Of a DNA stretch of 64,000 nt, positions 34,937 through 45,420 are shown piece by piece; within the stretch, counting starts at the first letter, position 1, and every line of letters starts with the position of its first letter. Source of the DNA: CAVXFB01 sp963760935 (GTDB taxonomy: Bacteria; Planctomycetota; Planctomycetia; Pirellulales; Thermoguttaceae). Below the pieces are notes generated by a model. The model saw only the letters and a program-made list of their open reading frames with translations, was not told the origin of the DNA and made no database searches. The stretch lies in contig CAVXFB010000002.1 in NCBI GenBank assembly GCA_963760935.1, positions 124,001-188,000 on the forward strand. Reading direction: 5' to 3'. The position numbers and the translations under genes are program-made.

Positions 34937-36352
34937 TTATTTCTTTGAATCGAACATACCCGTCAGCCAGGCCATGCGGCTTGGCGGTTTGTCGGGCTTG
35001 TCGCGAATCGCCTCCATCCGCGCCCGCGCGTCCTTGGCCTTCTCGGTGGTCGGGTATTCGTCGATGACGCTCTTGTAGTACATCCGCGCGGCGCCATACT
35101 CGCTGTGCTTTTCGTAGTAATCGCCCAGCGAGTAATCGCGATTAGCCTTTTCTTCCATGATCTGCGCCCGGGCCTGGGCAACTCGCTCGCGTTCGCTGCC
35201 GAGCTTGTCGCCGTACTGGGTGAGCGTTTGATCGGCCAGTTTCTTGGCATCGTCCAGTGGGGCGCCGATGTACATCGTGCCCTGATACACACGCATTTTT
35301 GCCTGAAGGCAAAGGAGATGCGCCTTGGCTTGGAATTCGCTGTTCGGGTATTCCTTAATCAAAACGTCGTAGTTGTAGGCGGCCTCTTCAAAGCGTCCAT
35401 GGCGGAAGTAGGCGTTGGCGGTGGCCATCACTGCGTCGTCGGCCAGCGGACCGGTCGGATCGTGCAGCCGCACCCGCTCGTAGGCTTGAATCGCATAACC
35501 GAATGTATCGAACATCGGTCGGGCGCCGTCGGTGACGTTCGGCGCAATCGTCCACATTGGCTTTGCGTTCTGCAACCGCTCCCAATATTGTCCGATGGCA
35601 AACTGGCGGACAACGACCGTGTCGAGGTAGCGCGTGTTGGAATACTTCTTCAGCAGTCCGCCGATCGTATCGTGGGCTTTGGGATACTGATCGGAAAAGA
35701 ACTCGCTTTCCGACTTGAGGAACAGGGCGCGTTCTTCCAACGGCGAATCGGGCCAGCGGGAGGCGGCGGTGGCAAACTTGCCGGCGGCGTCCTTGTAATT
35801 CTTGGCCTCGAACAGCGCTTCGCCTTCTTTCATGGCGGCCCGGGCAATCGTCTCGTTGGGCCCATAACCCGCGGCGTTCTTTACGTTCTTGTATACGTTT
35901 TCCGGCGCAAGGTCCGCCAACTCGAAACCCTTCTTTTCAGCCTTTGGTTTCACGTCACCAATGCTTATCGCGCCGCCGGGCGCCGTGGAAAGTTCCGGAG
36001 GGATCGCGGGGGGCGGCCCGGCCACGTCGATCTGGGCCGAAGCGGCAACCACATCTGGCCCATTCGGCGATGCAAATTTCGCGGCCGAAGGACTCGCAGG
36101 ACCTGCAACCAGCGGCCCGACCGCGGCAGATGCACTCGAAGACGTCGCGCTGGGAGCGGCGCCGCCGGGCGCAGCAGCCTGTGGAGCCGCGCCGCGACCC
36201 GTCAATGACTTGAAGAGCCACCCTTCGTATTCGTCGTTGCTCCCGGTGGACGATTTGGATTGCGCGGCTACCGGCGATATGCCAGCGCAACCGAAAAGAA
36301 CACTTGCACCGGCGAGCATCAGCCAAATTCGCAGGTTCGACATACGGGACAT
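34937..36352 (-). CDS. BamD-like tetratricopeptide lipoprotein
   Basis: Probable member of the BAM complex, which inserts beta-barrel proteins into the outer membrane. A signal sequence with lipobox-like LFGCAG is followed by an Ala/Pro-rich linker of about 120 residues. The TPR part starts near residue 155 (ARAAMKEGEALFEAKNYKDA) and continues to the C-terminus. The linker makes it longer (471 residues) than E. coli BamD (about 245), so an extended planctomycete form is likely. An ATG at 36343 is an alternative start. Confidence 0.72.
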   Translation of the reverse strand: MSRMSNLRIWLMLAGASVLFGCAGISPVAAQSKSSTGSNDEYEGWLFKSLTGRGAAPQAAAPGGAAPSATSSSASAAVGPLVAGPASPSAAKFASPNGPDVVAASAQIDVAGPPPAIPPELSTAPGGAISIGDVKPKAEKKGFELADLAPENVYKNVKNAAGYGPNETIARAAMKEGEALFEAKNYKDAAGKFATAASRWPDSPLEERALFLKSESEFFSDQYPKAHDTIGGLLKKYSNTRYLDTVVVRQFAIGQYWERLQNAKPMWTIAPNVTDGARPMFDTFGYAIQAYERVRLHDPTGPLADDAVMATANAYFRHGRFEEAAYNYDVLIKEYPNSEFQAKAHLLCLQAKMRVYQGTMYIGAPLDDAKKLADQTLTQYGDKLGSERERVAQARAQIMEEKANRDYSLGDYYEKHSEYGAARMYYKSVIDEYPTTEKAKDARARMEAIRDKPDKPPSRMAWLTGMFDSKK

Positions 36353-36409
36353 CCTTGTCCGGTCGGTGAGATGTTTTGACGGCAGGTGCGTAAAACGCAC
36401 TCTACGTAG

Positions 36410-37156
36410 TTACGTGCTCAGGTAATGTTGGGTTCTCGGCTTCCGGCCCAGCAGGTGCGTGACGTAGTGGTTCAACACTCCGCGTAGTTCACCGAGGCTG
36501 CGGGGATCCATCTCCATACGTCGCCAAGTGCGGCCATCGGGCTCGGCCAGTTGTGCCATCGCCCGCAGCACGCCGGCACTCACCATAACAACTTGTTTCT
36601 TGTTTTCGCGACACGTCGGACACAGCACACCACCGTCGAGTTGTCCGAAAGGAACGCGTCCCTCCGCGACAACTGACCGGCCACACTCCACGCAAGCGTC
36701 CAGCAACGGCATGTGGCCGAGCAGCGTTAGCGCGCCTAACTCGAAATGTATCAACCGCTTGGCGACGGGCTCACCAGCGGCCAGTGCCGCCAAGGTTTCG
36801 TCGGCCAAGTCAAAAAGTTCGGGATGAGGGTCCTCCTCGTCAGTCAGTTCACCTAGCAACTCGGCAATGTAGTAGCCCGCATACAGTCCCGACAGGTCGC
36901 GACCAGCCGGCCGGAACCGCCGCAGGAGCTTTGCCTCCGTCAGCACATCCAGGGCATCCGACGATTTGTGGAGGAACACTATTCGACAAAGGGCCAACAG
37001 GTCAAGAGCAGACTCGAAAGGTCCCTTAAGACGTCTCGCTCCTTTGGCCAAAGCGCCTATCTTGCCAAACTCGCGCGTGAACAGCGTAACCACGAGACTG
37101 GTCTCGCTGAACTCGACGGTGCGGATCACGATGGCCGAGGCTTTTTCAGACGACAT
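36410..37156 (-). CDS. recO: DNA repair protein RecO
   Basis: Mediator that helps RecA load onto single-stranded DNA in the RecFOR pathway. The N-terminal OB fold shows VIRTVEFSETSLVVTLFT, and LLALCRIVFLHKSSDALDVL continues the family pattern. The C-terminal zinc site is complete: CVECGRS and LCPTCRE. Its 248 residues match the family. It is co-directional with ybeY, which is the usual neighbourhood (phoH, HD-domain gene, ybeY, recO). Confidence 0.92.
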   Translation of the reverse strand: MSSEKASAIVIRTVEFSETSLVVTLFTREFGKIGALAKGARRLKGPFESALDLLALCRIVFLHKSSDALDVLTEAKLLRRFRPAGRDLSGLYAGYYIAELLGELTDEEDPHPELFDLADETLAALAAGEPVAKRLIHFELGALTLLGHMPLLDACVECGRSVVAEGRVPFGQLDGGVLCPTCRENKKQVVMVSAGVLRAMAQLAEPDGRTWRRMEMDPRSLGELRGVLNHYVTHLLGRKPRTQHYLST

Positions 37157-37238
37157 AGGGCGACACGAAGGACAAACGACTAATGACGAACGAAGGACGG
37201 ACGGTGAAATGGCGTGACATTCGTCATTCCGATTCTCG

Positions 37239-37655
37239 TCATTCGCACTCGAGGTATTTTCGCTCTTGTTTTCGCATTACGGCCCTTTGCCGCGGCGTGG
37301 CGTCATTGTATCCGACTAAATGCAGCGTGCCATGGATCGCATAGAGCAGCAGTTCGTCCTCGGGTGTCACGGCGTATCGCGCGGCATTCGCTACGGCCGT
37401 ATCGGCGCTGGCGACTACCTCGCCCTCGAGCGTGCGATCGGACCGTTCCAATACGAAACTCAACACATCCGTTGGCTCCGGGTCGCTAAGAAACTGCTCG
37501 TGTAGTCTGGCGATCGCCGGGTCATCGACGATAGCTATGTTGATTTGCGCATCAGGAATCCCGGCGTCCCGAACAATAGCGGCCACCGTCTGGCGAATAC
37601 GCCAGCGGTCAACGCGAAGCAACTTCTGGCGGTTCGTGATGGTGATGCGGATCAA
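37239..37655 (-). CDS. ybeY: Endoribonuclease YbeY
   Basis: Single-strand endoribonuclease acting in rRNA maturation and ribosome quality control. Its 138 residues include PTDVLSF and the zinc motif HGTLHLVGYND. Classic YbeY has H-x3-H-x5-H; the third His is Asp here, which could still bind metal. The neighbourhood phoH, HD-domain gene, ybeY, recO is the standard one, which strengthens the call. Confidence 0.88.
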   Translation of the reverse strand: MIRITITNRQKLLRVDRWRIRQTVAAIVRDAGIPDAQINIAIVDDPAIARLHEQFLSDPEPTDVLSFVLERSDRTLEGEVVASADTAVANAARYAVTPEDELLLYAIHGTLHLVGYNDATPRQRAVMRKQERKYLECE

Positions 37656-37844
37656 CGTAGAAAGGCCGGCAGTTTACCGCGCACTGGGTTTTGGATATTC
37701 CACTCGCGGAATGAGACGAAACGTTTAGCCGTCGCCGGCACGGCGATGGCATGGCTGCACACACATAATCACTGTCCGACGTTCCGTCGGCCGCTAAACA
37801 CGTCAATCTTCGGCGCGAGCAGTATATATCGCCCGCCAATTGCG

Positions 37845-40141
37845 TTACGCCGTTCTCGGTTCAGGATACTTGATACGGCCATGATAGATCGAGATGAGCG
37901 ACATGACCATGCTCTTTTCGATCGTCCGCAGCTCACGGAGGGTCAGACCGCTGTCGTCGAACTGGCCGCCGTGCAGGCGACTCTCGGCCAGTTCTCGCAC
38001 CAGGCTCTCGATGCGGGCCGGAGTGGGATCGACCAGCGTGCGGCTGGCGCTCTCGACCGCATCAGCCAACATCAGCACCGCGGCTTCTTTGGTTTGCGGT
38101 TTCGGGCCGGGATAGCGGAAGCTGCTTTCATCGACCTCGGAGCTGTTCGGATCAGCCTGCTGCTGTTCGGTCGCCCGGCCAAAGAAGAATTCGACGCGCG
38201 TCGTGCCGTGGTGCTGGGCGATCAAGTCGATGATCGGCTGCGGCAGGCGGTGCTGCCGGGCTAAATCGGCGCCATCCTTGATGTGGGCGATAATCACCAG
38301 CGTGCTCATCGCCGGCACGAGCGACTCGTGGCGGTTGTCGTCTGGGCCCTGATTCTCGACGAAGTAGCCCGGCTTGAGCATCTTGCCAATGTCGTGAAAA
38401 TATGCGCCCACGCGGACCAACAGTCCCCGAGCGTGAATGCTCTCGGCGGCGGCCTCGGCAATCGAGCCGACCGTGATGGAATGGTTATAGGTGCTGGGGG
38501 CTCGGCGGACCAGTTCTTGCAGCAACGGATGGGCGACGTCGCCCAATTCCAGCAGGCTCAAGTCAGTCAGTACGCCAAAAAGGTCTTCGATAAACGGCAG
38601 CAGCCCCGTGGCAATAAAGCCGGCGGCCAGCGCCCAGAGCCCGTTGAGCGCCGCATCTTGAAAGAGCGCCAGATTCAACGGCTGATCGTTGAGCATGCCG
38701 ATAGCTACTCGCAACACAACTGCCACGCAGCCGGCGAACAGCCCGACGTAAAGCAACTTGCTACGGCTGCGAATGCGGCCCAGGTTGAGCACTGCGGCCG
38801 TAATGACGCCCATCAATAGCAGGAACTCTTGCAGCCCGTTGCCGATGGCCAGCGCCACGATCATGGCCGTCATGCCAGCCAGCAGCAAGGCCAGTTCCTG
38901 GCGATAGACGATGGCCATTGTCATGCCGAAGAGCAGCACGGGCACGAGTTCGCCACGCCAAGCATCGGCCTGTCCGGCTAATCGCCCTACGGCAACAGTA
39001 GCAATGGCCATCAACAACAACACGATCAGCCGCGTCAAGCTGGCCAGCGGGCCGCGTTGCCGATATCGCATGTACATTCCGCACAGGAGCAGTGCCGCAA
39101 AAATCAAACCCGTCATGGCTATCGCACGGGCTGCCATAAGTGCGATCGGCCGCTGATTCAACGCTTCGGTATATTCGAGTCGCAACAAATGGAGCTGCGG
39201 GTGGTCCAACGCCTGACCTGCCTTGGCCAGCGATTGACCGACCGAATAGTTGATCAACACTTCCTTGACGGCGCTGGCCGCCTCGTCCATCGACTGCTTT
39301 GTCAGGTCGTCATCAACGGTCAGTGTGGGCTTAAGTTGCGGGAGTAGCCACGCAAACAGCCGATCGGCGATTGCCGACAGTTCAGGATCCTTGCGGAGAC
39401 TGTCGCGGATCGCCGTCCCGTCGCCGAGCATCACGTCGCTGGCGCGAAGTATCTGCTGCGACTGCGGATGGCCGCTCGGATAAGCGACAATCTCTTCCTG
39501 GTTTCCGGGACCGAGGTCCTGGCTCAGTTTGTCCAATAGCCCCCGCTCTTCAAAGGGCGCAAAGACTTCAGCAATTGCTTTGTCGATTCGATCCAGCCGC
39601 TTTTGCGGTGAGAGCGCTCGCGGAATTCGCGGAACTGCTCCTCCGGCGTCTTCTCTGCCGGGGACTTTGCTTCTGCCGGGGGCTTCGCTTGCGTCGAGGT
39701 GGCCACGTCGGCTGGCGTCTGGAAGCTCTTCCAAGTCTTTGGATCGAGTTTGTCTAGCGTTGGGGCCGCAGTCACTTCGATCAGCGTGTTGCGCAGCCTC
39801 GCCCGCAACTGGACCAACGGCTCGGAATCTTGCACATAGACGTAGCGGGCCTGACTGCGTGCGCGCTCGCGAGCGGCTTCGGTCGCGACGGGGTCGGCCC
39901 GGGTGAACTCCACCGACGCCACGATGTCGCGCGGTGGGGTGTAACCCGTGCGATACGAAAACGGCGGATCCCAGCCGTGTATAACGGCGCACATGCTGAC
40001 GGCGGCCAGCAACGCCAATGCGATGCGCCCCAAGACGTCGCGACGGCGCAAGCTGATCCAGGCCCTTTCCCACTGGCCCGGGGGCAGTTCCAGCGAGGCA
40101 ACGCGTTCAAAACGTTTTCGTTTTCGCAAGGCGAAAGGCAT
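37845..40141 (-). CDS. 7TM-HDED/PgpH-type HD-domain membrane protein, frame broken once
   Basis: Homologue of the PgpH/YqfF family, whose characterised members hydrolyse c-di-AMP. A first membrane helix near residues 37-55 precedes an extracytoplasmic domain; about six to seven helices follow (for example GLIFAALLLCGMYM), then the cytoplasmic HD domain. HD ligands are TYNHSITVG, YFHDIGKM, HESLV and LADAVESASR. The N-terminal part (to about 39600) and the rest lie in different frames. Adding one base at the T4 run 39601-39604 joins them into a 765-residue chain. The gene follows phoH by 19 bases, the standard context. Confidence 0.82.
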
Positions 40142-40160
40142 GGTGGTTGTCCGCTCGGCG

Positions 40161-41105
40161 TCAGTGGTGCTTGTGCGGCTGATCTTCGTACGCCTTGACG
40201 ATCTTCTGCACCAACGGATGGCGGACGATATCCGCGGCGCTGAGTTTCACCGAGGCGATGCCCTCGATGCCATGCAAACGCGACAGCGCATCGACCAGCC
40301 CGCTTTTCGACTTCGGCGGCAAATCGATCTGCGTCACGTCGCCGGAGACGACGATCTTCGACCCGGTGCCCATCCGCGTAAGGAACATCTTCATTTGCGC
40401 GACTGTGGTGTTCTGCGCCTCGTCGAGGATGATGAAAGCCTCGTTGAGCGTGCGGCCGCGCATGTAAGCCAGCGGAATCACCTCGATCAAGTCTTCTTCC
40501 GTATACCGCTTGATCAAGTCATGATCCATCGTTTCGTGCAGGGCGTCGAGCAAGGGACGAAGATACGGATTGATCTTCGCCTGCAAGTCGCCGGGAAGGA
40601 ATCCGAGGCTTTCGCCAGCCTCGACGGCGGGGCGCACCAATACAAGCTTGCGAATGATCTCGCGCTTCAGCGCGGCCACAGCCATGGCCACGGCGAGATA
40701 CGTCTTGCCGGTGCCGGCCGGACCATAACATAGCACAATGTCATTTTTCGCCGTGGCCTCGACATAGCGGGCCTGGCCGGCGGTTCGCGGACGGATCTGA
40801 CGGCCAGCGCGAAAAACGTCGATCGGCGGACTCTGGCCGGATTCTTCGCCATTCTGGACCCCCGAGAGGACCCGGCTTACATCGTCGGGCGAAATCGCAC
40901 CCAGCGTGTTGGCGCACTGCTGAAGTTGTTCGAGCACCTCGGTGGCCGACGTCACGGCCGCCTCAGGGCCTTCGATATGGATGCTGCCGTCGCGCTCGGT
41001 GATGCTCACGCCCAAAGCGTTGCGAATGCGCCGCAGGTGCTGGTCACGTGCGCCGAAGAGAGTCAGCAGCGCCTTGGAACTGACGACCGATATGGTTGAT
41101 TCCAT
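40161..41105 (-). CDS. PhoH-like ATPase
   Basis: Cytoplasmic NTPase of the PhoH family, linked to RNA metabolism. A KH-like N-terminal domain (about 1-100) is followed by the ATPase domain with Walker A GPAGTGKT, Walker B FIILDEAQN and SGDVTQIDLP. It has 314 residues from ATG 41105. The order phoH, HD-domain gene, ybeY, recO is widespread. There is a possible longer frame up to 41198 without support. Confidence 0.9.
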   Translation of the reverse strand: MESTISVVSSKALLTLFGARDQHLRRIRNALGVSITERDGSIHIEGPEAAVTSATEVLEQLQQCANTLGAISPDDVSRVLSGVQNGEESGQSPPIDVFRAGRQIRPRTAGQARYVEATAKNDIVLCYGPAGTGKTYLAVAMAVAALKREIIRKLVLVRPAVEAGESLGFLPGDLQAKINPYLRPLLDALHETMDHDLIKRYTEEDLIEVIPLAYMRGRTLNEAFIILDEAQNTTVAQMKMFLTRMGTGSKIVVSGDVTQIDLPPKSKSGLVDALSRLHGIEGIASVKLSAADIVRHPLVQKIVKAYEDQPHKHH

Positions 41106-41252
41106 CATCCAGCTTCGCGCCAGGAAAGAAAGGGGGCAACTCCGATTTGTCGGATCGGCCCGGAGGCGGGCACCGACGCGCAGCGTTGGTCGTCGCACAA
41201 ATGGGGACTGTCCCCTTTTTTCCCGTCCAGCCTTCGAGAAGTCCTCACTACA

Positions 41253-41591
41253 TTATTGAAAGTCATGCAGATTGGCGATGTACGTATGGCAATACGGGCA
41301 GACGTGCATGGTCGTGGGAAACAGCCGTTCACATTTATAGCAATGTTTTTCGCGAACATCACGACCGGTCCAACTATCCTCGGTAGACTGGAGACTCGTA
41401 GTGTCATCCGTTCCAGCGACGCCCGATCCCGGTCCCAAAATGTCGAGGATCGCATCCTCCGACATATCGCGAGCCGGTCGGCGCGGAACGACGACGCGTG
41501 CCCTGCATTCGGGACACAAGCCCGTCTTGCCCGCCAACGCTTCTCGTACCTTCAACACATGCCCGTTCGGACACACACACCGTATCGACAT
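41253..41591 (-). CDS. Small double zinc-ribbon protein
   Basis: A 112-residue protein with two Cys-rich zinc-binding candidates and a linker. The N-terminal ribbon is CVCPNGH plus CPECRA; the C-terminal one is CYKCERLF plus CPYCHTY. The middle (DAILDILGPGSG) is probably flexible. The ATG at 41591 has GGGGTGAG in front; the frame open to 41762 looks unrelated. It is between cdsA and phoH on the same strand. Function unknown. Confidence 0.68.
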   Translation of the reverse strand: MSIRCVCPNGHVLKVREALAGKTGLCPECRARVVVPRRPARDMSEDAILDILGPGSGVAGTDDTTSLQSTEDSWTGRDVREKHCYKCERLFPTTMHVCPYCHTYIANLHDFQ

Positions 41592-41837
41592 CGGCTCACC
41601 CCATTTGGCCCGAGGGCGTTGATGCCGGATCGCTGCAACAGCCACACTCGGTGAGCCTGCTGCGTCACACATGCCGCCTAAAAAACAGCTCCTTGATTGG
41701 AGATAACTAACTGGGCCCTTCTCGTGGTCCGGACGAGCAAACGACAAGCCTCGAACAACCATTCTAATCCATTTGGAGCGAAATCAATAGCCCGCTATCG
41801 GCCAGACATCCCCTCTGCCGAAGGGAGCGAGAAGCAT

Positions 41838-42753
41838 CTACCGCCCGACAATGCCCGTGGCCCAACAGAACCACGCCACGGGTGCGGAAAGCAGCAGGGA
41901 GTCGAGAATGTCCAGGACACCGCCGAGACCGGGCAGCCAGTCGCTGGAATCCTTGCGGCCAACGTCGCGTTTGAGGACCGACTCGGCCAGATCGCCAACC
42001 ATGCCCGCCGTGCCAACCAAAATGCCAAAGACAATCCATCCCCACCAGGGTCCCGGCTTGACGGAATCATTGACGATCAGCGGCACCAGCCAGTGAAACG
42101 CGAGCCATGAACCGAGACAGCAGAAGACGAAGTCGCCCAGCGCCTTCGATCGTCTTCCCTTGGCTAATCCGCGGCACAAGCTTGTGTCGGCCAATCAGGC
42201 GTCCGACCAAATAGGCGCCGGTGTCGCCCAATTTGACGACGATGATCCATGACGCCAGCGCGCCGGTGCCCCATGTGATCCGCATGCTTACTGCCAAGCT
42301 CAGCATCACGCCCACATAGACCAAGGCGAAAACTGCAGCGGCAATGTTGGCCAGATTGCCGCCGGGCTTTTCGTAACGGCACATCTCGATAAAGAAAACC
42401 GACAACACCGCCATCGCCAGAAAGCAGAGCGACGTTGCCGTCGGCAGCCAGCAATCGAACGCCCGGAGCGGGTCGACGCTGACTCCCAAGAGACGGTTGG
42501 CAGCCAACGCGGCCGAGTATGCCAGCCATGCGCCGCAGACAATGAGAAGATTGCCGCAGTAAACAGGCCAGCGCAACGGCCGCAACCCGGCCAATGCGGT
42601 TAAGCCAAGTACTTCCTGCGTGCCCAACAGGGCCGCAACCGCCGCAATTGGCGCGAGCCAGATGCCGGGCGGAGCGCCATCCAAATCGAGCCAACACAGC
42701 ACAACCAATGCCACAGAGAGCAGTATTCCAACGGGCAATCGCCAGCGCAGCAT
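41838..42753 (-). CDS. cdsA: Phosphatidate cytidylyltransferase, frame broken once
   Basis: Membrane enzyme making CDP-diacylglycerol from phosphatidate and CTP, the substrate of PgsA at 5773-6345. Eight or so hydrophobic segments are visible. The signature near the C-terminus reads SVLKRDVGRKDSSDWLPG then GVLDILDS, lacking the usual His before GG. The N-terminal part (up to SQGKTIEGA) and the rest are in different frames; removing one base of the CCC at 42136-42138 gives a 304-residue protein. Start ATG 42753. It follows murG by 99 bases. Confidence 0.85.
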
Positions 42754-42852
42754 GGTTGTCAATTCGTTGTTCGTTGCAAGTTACGCTCTACCATAACGCG
42801 TTCTACGGCCAGGGAACCCTTGCTCGGAAGGATAACCTACAGGGGCCGATCA

Positions 42853-43983
42853 TCATGCCGTTGCCAGATCGGCCGTCAGCGGCTGACTGGTTACGATCGA
42901 CCAAATCAACTCCGTTACCTCATCGGCCGCGTTGGGCCGAGCCAGCTTTCGCATGGCCGCCGACATCCGCTCGCGCAGCCGGTCGTTAGCCAAAAGGAAG
43001 CACAGCATCTCGGCAAAGTGGTCGTCGAGCCGGCCGGGCAATTCGCGAGCGTCGATTGTAATGCAACCGCCTCCGGCCGCAAAGACCTGTGCGTTGGCCG
43101 TCTGATGGTCGTCCGTGGCATGCGGATAGGGCAAAAGCAGAGCCGGCACGCCCGCCACTGCCAGTTCGGCCAGCGTCGTGCCGCCGGAGCGGCATACGGC
43201 CAAATCAGTCGCAGCCAGCGCGGCTGGCATGTCAGCGACAAACGGCAAAACGGTCGCGGCCAGGCCGAGCTTGGCGTATAGCGTCCGCGTGGCCTCCAGT
43301 CCGGCATCGCCCGACTGGTGAACGATGCTCCAATCGGTCATCTGGTCCCGGACTTTGTACAGCGCCCGGGGCACATTCTCATTCAGCGAGCGGGCCCCGC
43401 CACTGCCGCCAAGCACCAATACCTGCCGAGCCGGTCCCGTATGTCGCGGGAACTGCGACAGCGTCAGTGCTGACCGAACGGGATTGCCGGTCACGCGCAC
43501 AGGGCATTGGCAGCGCAGGTGTGCGCCGGTCTCTTCAAAGGCCGTGCAGATCAACGACGCCCGACTCGACAACCAGCGCGTGGCTTTGCCGGGCATGGCA
43601 TTCTGTTCGAGCAGCACCAACGGCACGCGATGCCGTGCAGCGGCACGCGCCATGGGTACGCTGGCGTAGCCGCCCAGCCCGACGACTGCCGCAACGCTCT
43701 GCTCCTTAAGAAACCGCCTCGCGGACAGATAGCTCGCCCAGTTCTCAACCATGAACGACACCGCTTCGCGTGCGCAGCGCGGCAATGGGCGCGCGGGCAG
43801 GGCCATGAAATCGAACCCCGCCTCCGCCACATGCTTTCGCTCAAACGGCTTGTCGCTGCCGCAGAACGTGATGCGCACGCGCGGAATGGCCGCCGACAAT
43901 CGTTCGGCAACTGCCAAGCCGGGAAACAAATGTCCGCCCGTGCCACCGCCGGAGAATACAATGTGAACTGGTTTGTTGTTCAT
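42853..43983 (-). CDS. murG: UDP-GlcNAc--undecaprenyl-PP-MurNAc-pentapeptide transferase MurG
   Basis: Peripheral membrane GT-B glycosyltransferase making lipid II from lipid I. The motif GGGTGGHLFPGLAVAE lies at the N-terminus, GLGGYASVP in the first domain, and VLGGSGGARSLNE plus PYPHATDDHQTANA in the second. Length 376. ATG at 43983 begins MNNKPVHIVFSGGGTGG; frames further up are unrelated. It follows mraY by 110 bases, without ftsW or murD between. Confidence 0.93.
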   Translation of the reverse strand: MNNKPVHIVFSGGGTGGHLFPGLAVAERLSAAIPRVRITFCGSDKPFERKHVAEAGFDFMALPARPLPRCAREAVSFMVENWASYLSARRFLKEQSVAAVVGLGGYASVPMARAAARHRVPLVLLEQNAMPGKATRWLSSRASLICTAFEETGAHLRCQCPVRVTGNPVRSALTLSQFPRHTGPARQVLVLGGSGGARSLNENVPRALYKVRDQMTDWSIVHQSGDAGLEATRTLYAKLGLAATVLPFVADMPAALAATDLAVCRSGGTTLAELAVAGVPALLLPYPHATDDHQTANAQVFAAGGGCITIDARELPGRLDDHFAEMLCFLLANDRLRERMSAAMRKLARPNAADEVTELIWSIVTSQPLTADLATA

Positions 43984-44093
43984 GTTACGTGAGGGAGCAA
44001 ATATCGCTCTAACCCGCCAGCGCGCTTCGGATGAGCATAGCAGCGCTGGCCAAATTTCCACAGGCCAAGATGTTTGGCTGAGATTGCCCGATC

Positions 44094-45254
44094 CTACCGG
44101 TTATAGACGTACTTGGCAGCGGAAAGGTTCGTCGCCTCTTTCATTAGCTTGGGAGAACTATCGGGTGCGCCGAGTTTCAACGAGCCCGCGCCCAACATGG
44201 CGCACAGTGCCGCAGCAATCCAAAATCGGACGACGATCTTGCTCTCCGGCCAGCCAAGAAACTGAAAATGGTGGTGCAGCGGCGCACAGCGCAGCAAGCG
44301 ACGCCGGCGCCACTTGTAATAGCCCACTTGCATCATCACGCTGACAGCCTCGGCGACGAACACACCGCCGATGACCACCAACAGAAGTTCTTGCCGGGCG
44401 ATCAAGGCGAGCATACCCAGCAGTGCGCCAAGCGGCAGGGCGCCCGTATTGCCCATGAAAACTTGTGCCGGATGGCAGTTGAACCATAGGAACCCGAGGA
44501 CCGCGCCGATCATGCCGCCGGCCAATACGGTCATTTCGCCGGCATGGGCAATTCGCGGCACACCGAGATACGCTGCCCACTCGGCATGACCGGCGGCGTA
44601 GACCAGCCCGGTCACAGCCACCGTGGCGGCAATCAGGCATCCACCCGCCAAGCCATCGAGGCCATCGGTGAGGTTCACGGCGTTCGATGCGCCGACCATG
44701 ACAATGACCGCCCAGGGAATGAACCACATGCCGAGCGAAAACGTCGATGCCACGAGCGGCACGCGCAGTTGCAAACCGTCGGCTGTCGCGGCCTGCTCTC
44801 GGTAGAGCAAGACGGCCACCAGGGTTGCCACGACAAGTTGCGAGGCAAGCTTGTATCGAGCCGACATGCCATTGGCCGAACTCCGAAGCTTAACCAGGTC
44901 GTCGACGGTTCCCACCAACGTCATCCCGCCGGCCAACAGCAGCGCGGGAGCAACGTAGGGATTGCCAAGCTCACCGAAGATCAGCACGGCGCCGAGCACG
45001 GCGGCGATGATGAACAGGCCGCCCATCGTCGGTGTTGATTGCTTTGCACTGTGCAGGCGGACAATCTCGGCCGAGCCGCTCTTGATCGGCTCGCGGAAGT
45101 GGCGGCGCAGCCAGGCGATCCATCGCGGGCCCAGCACCAAAGCAATTACGAAACTGACACCGGCCGCCAACGCAGCGCGCGGCGTGATCTTCTCCCACGC
45201 CGTCAAAGCGTCGGGGCAAGATGTGGCCAGATGATGTAGCAGCCAGAGGAGCAT
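44094..45254 (-). CDS. mraY: Phospho-N-acetylmuramoyl-pentapeptide-transferase MraY
   Basis: Integral membrane enzyme that makes lipid I from UDP-MurNAc-pentapeptide and undecaprenyl phosphate. Family motifs are STPTMGGL, GTVDDLVKLR, NAVNLTDGLDGLA, FMGNTGALPLGA and the cytosolic APLHHHFQ. About ten hydrophobic segments fit. ATG 45254 (MLLWLLHHLATS) is preferred to a TTG at 45287. A long structured leader lies upstream, 45421-45593. Confidence 0.93.
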   Translation of the reverse strand: MLLWLLHHLATSCPDALTAWEKITPRAALAAGVSFVIALVLGPRWIAWLRRHFREPIKSGSAEIVRLHSAKQSTPTMGGLFIIAAVLGAVLIFGELGNPYVAPALLLAGGMTLVGTVDDLVKLRSSANGMSARYKLASQLVVATLVAVLLYREQAATADGLQLRVPLVASTFSLGMWFIPWAVIVMVGASNAVNLTDGLDGLAGGCLIAATVAVTGLVYAAGHAEWAAYLGVPRIAHAGEMTVLAGGMIGAVLGFLWFNCHPAQVFMGNTGALPLGALLGMLALIARQELLLVVIGGVFVAEAVSVMMQVGYYKWRRRRLLRCAPLHHHFQFLGWPESKIVVRFWIAAALCAMLGAGSLKLGAPDSSPKLMKEATNLSAAKYVYNR

Positions 45255-45420
45255 TGGGAAGCAGGCGGAGAAAAGGACGAATGCCAAAACGCAAATGTCG
45301 AGGAAGCAGCGAATGCCAAACTTCAGACGTCGAATTGCATCCGGTCATTCGCCATTTGACGCTCGTCTCTCTTTCGTCGTTCGACTCTCGCCGTTTGTCC
45401 TTCCGTGTATCCCTGAGCAG

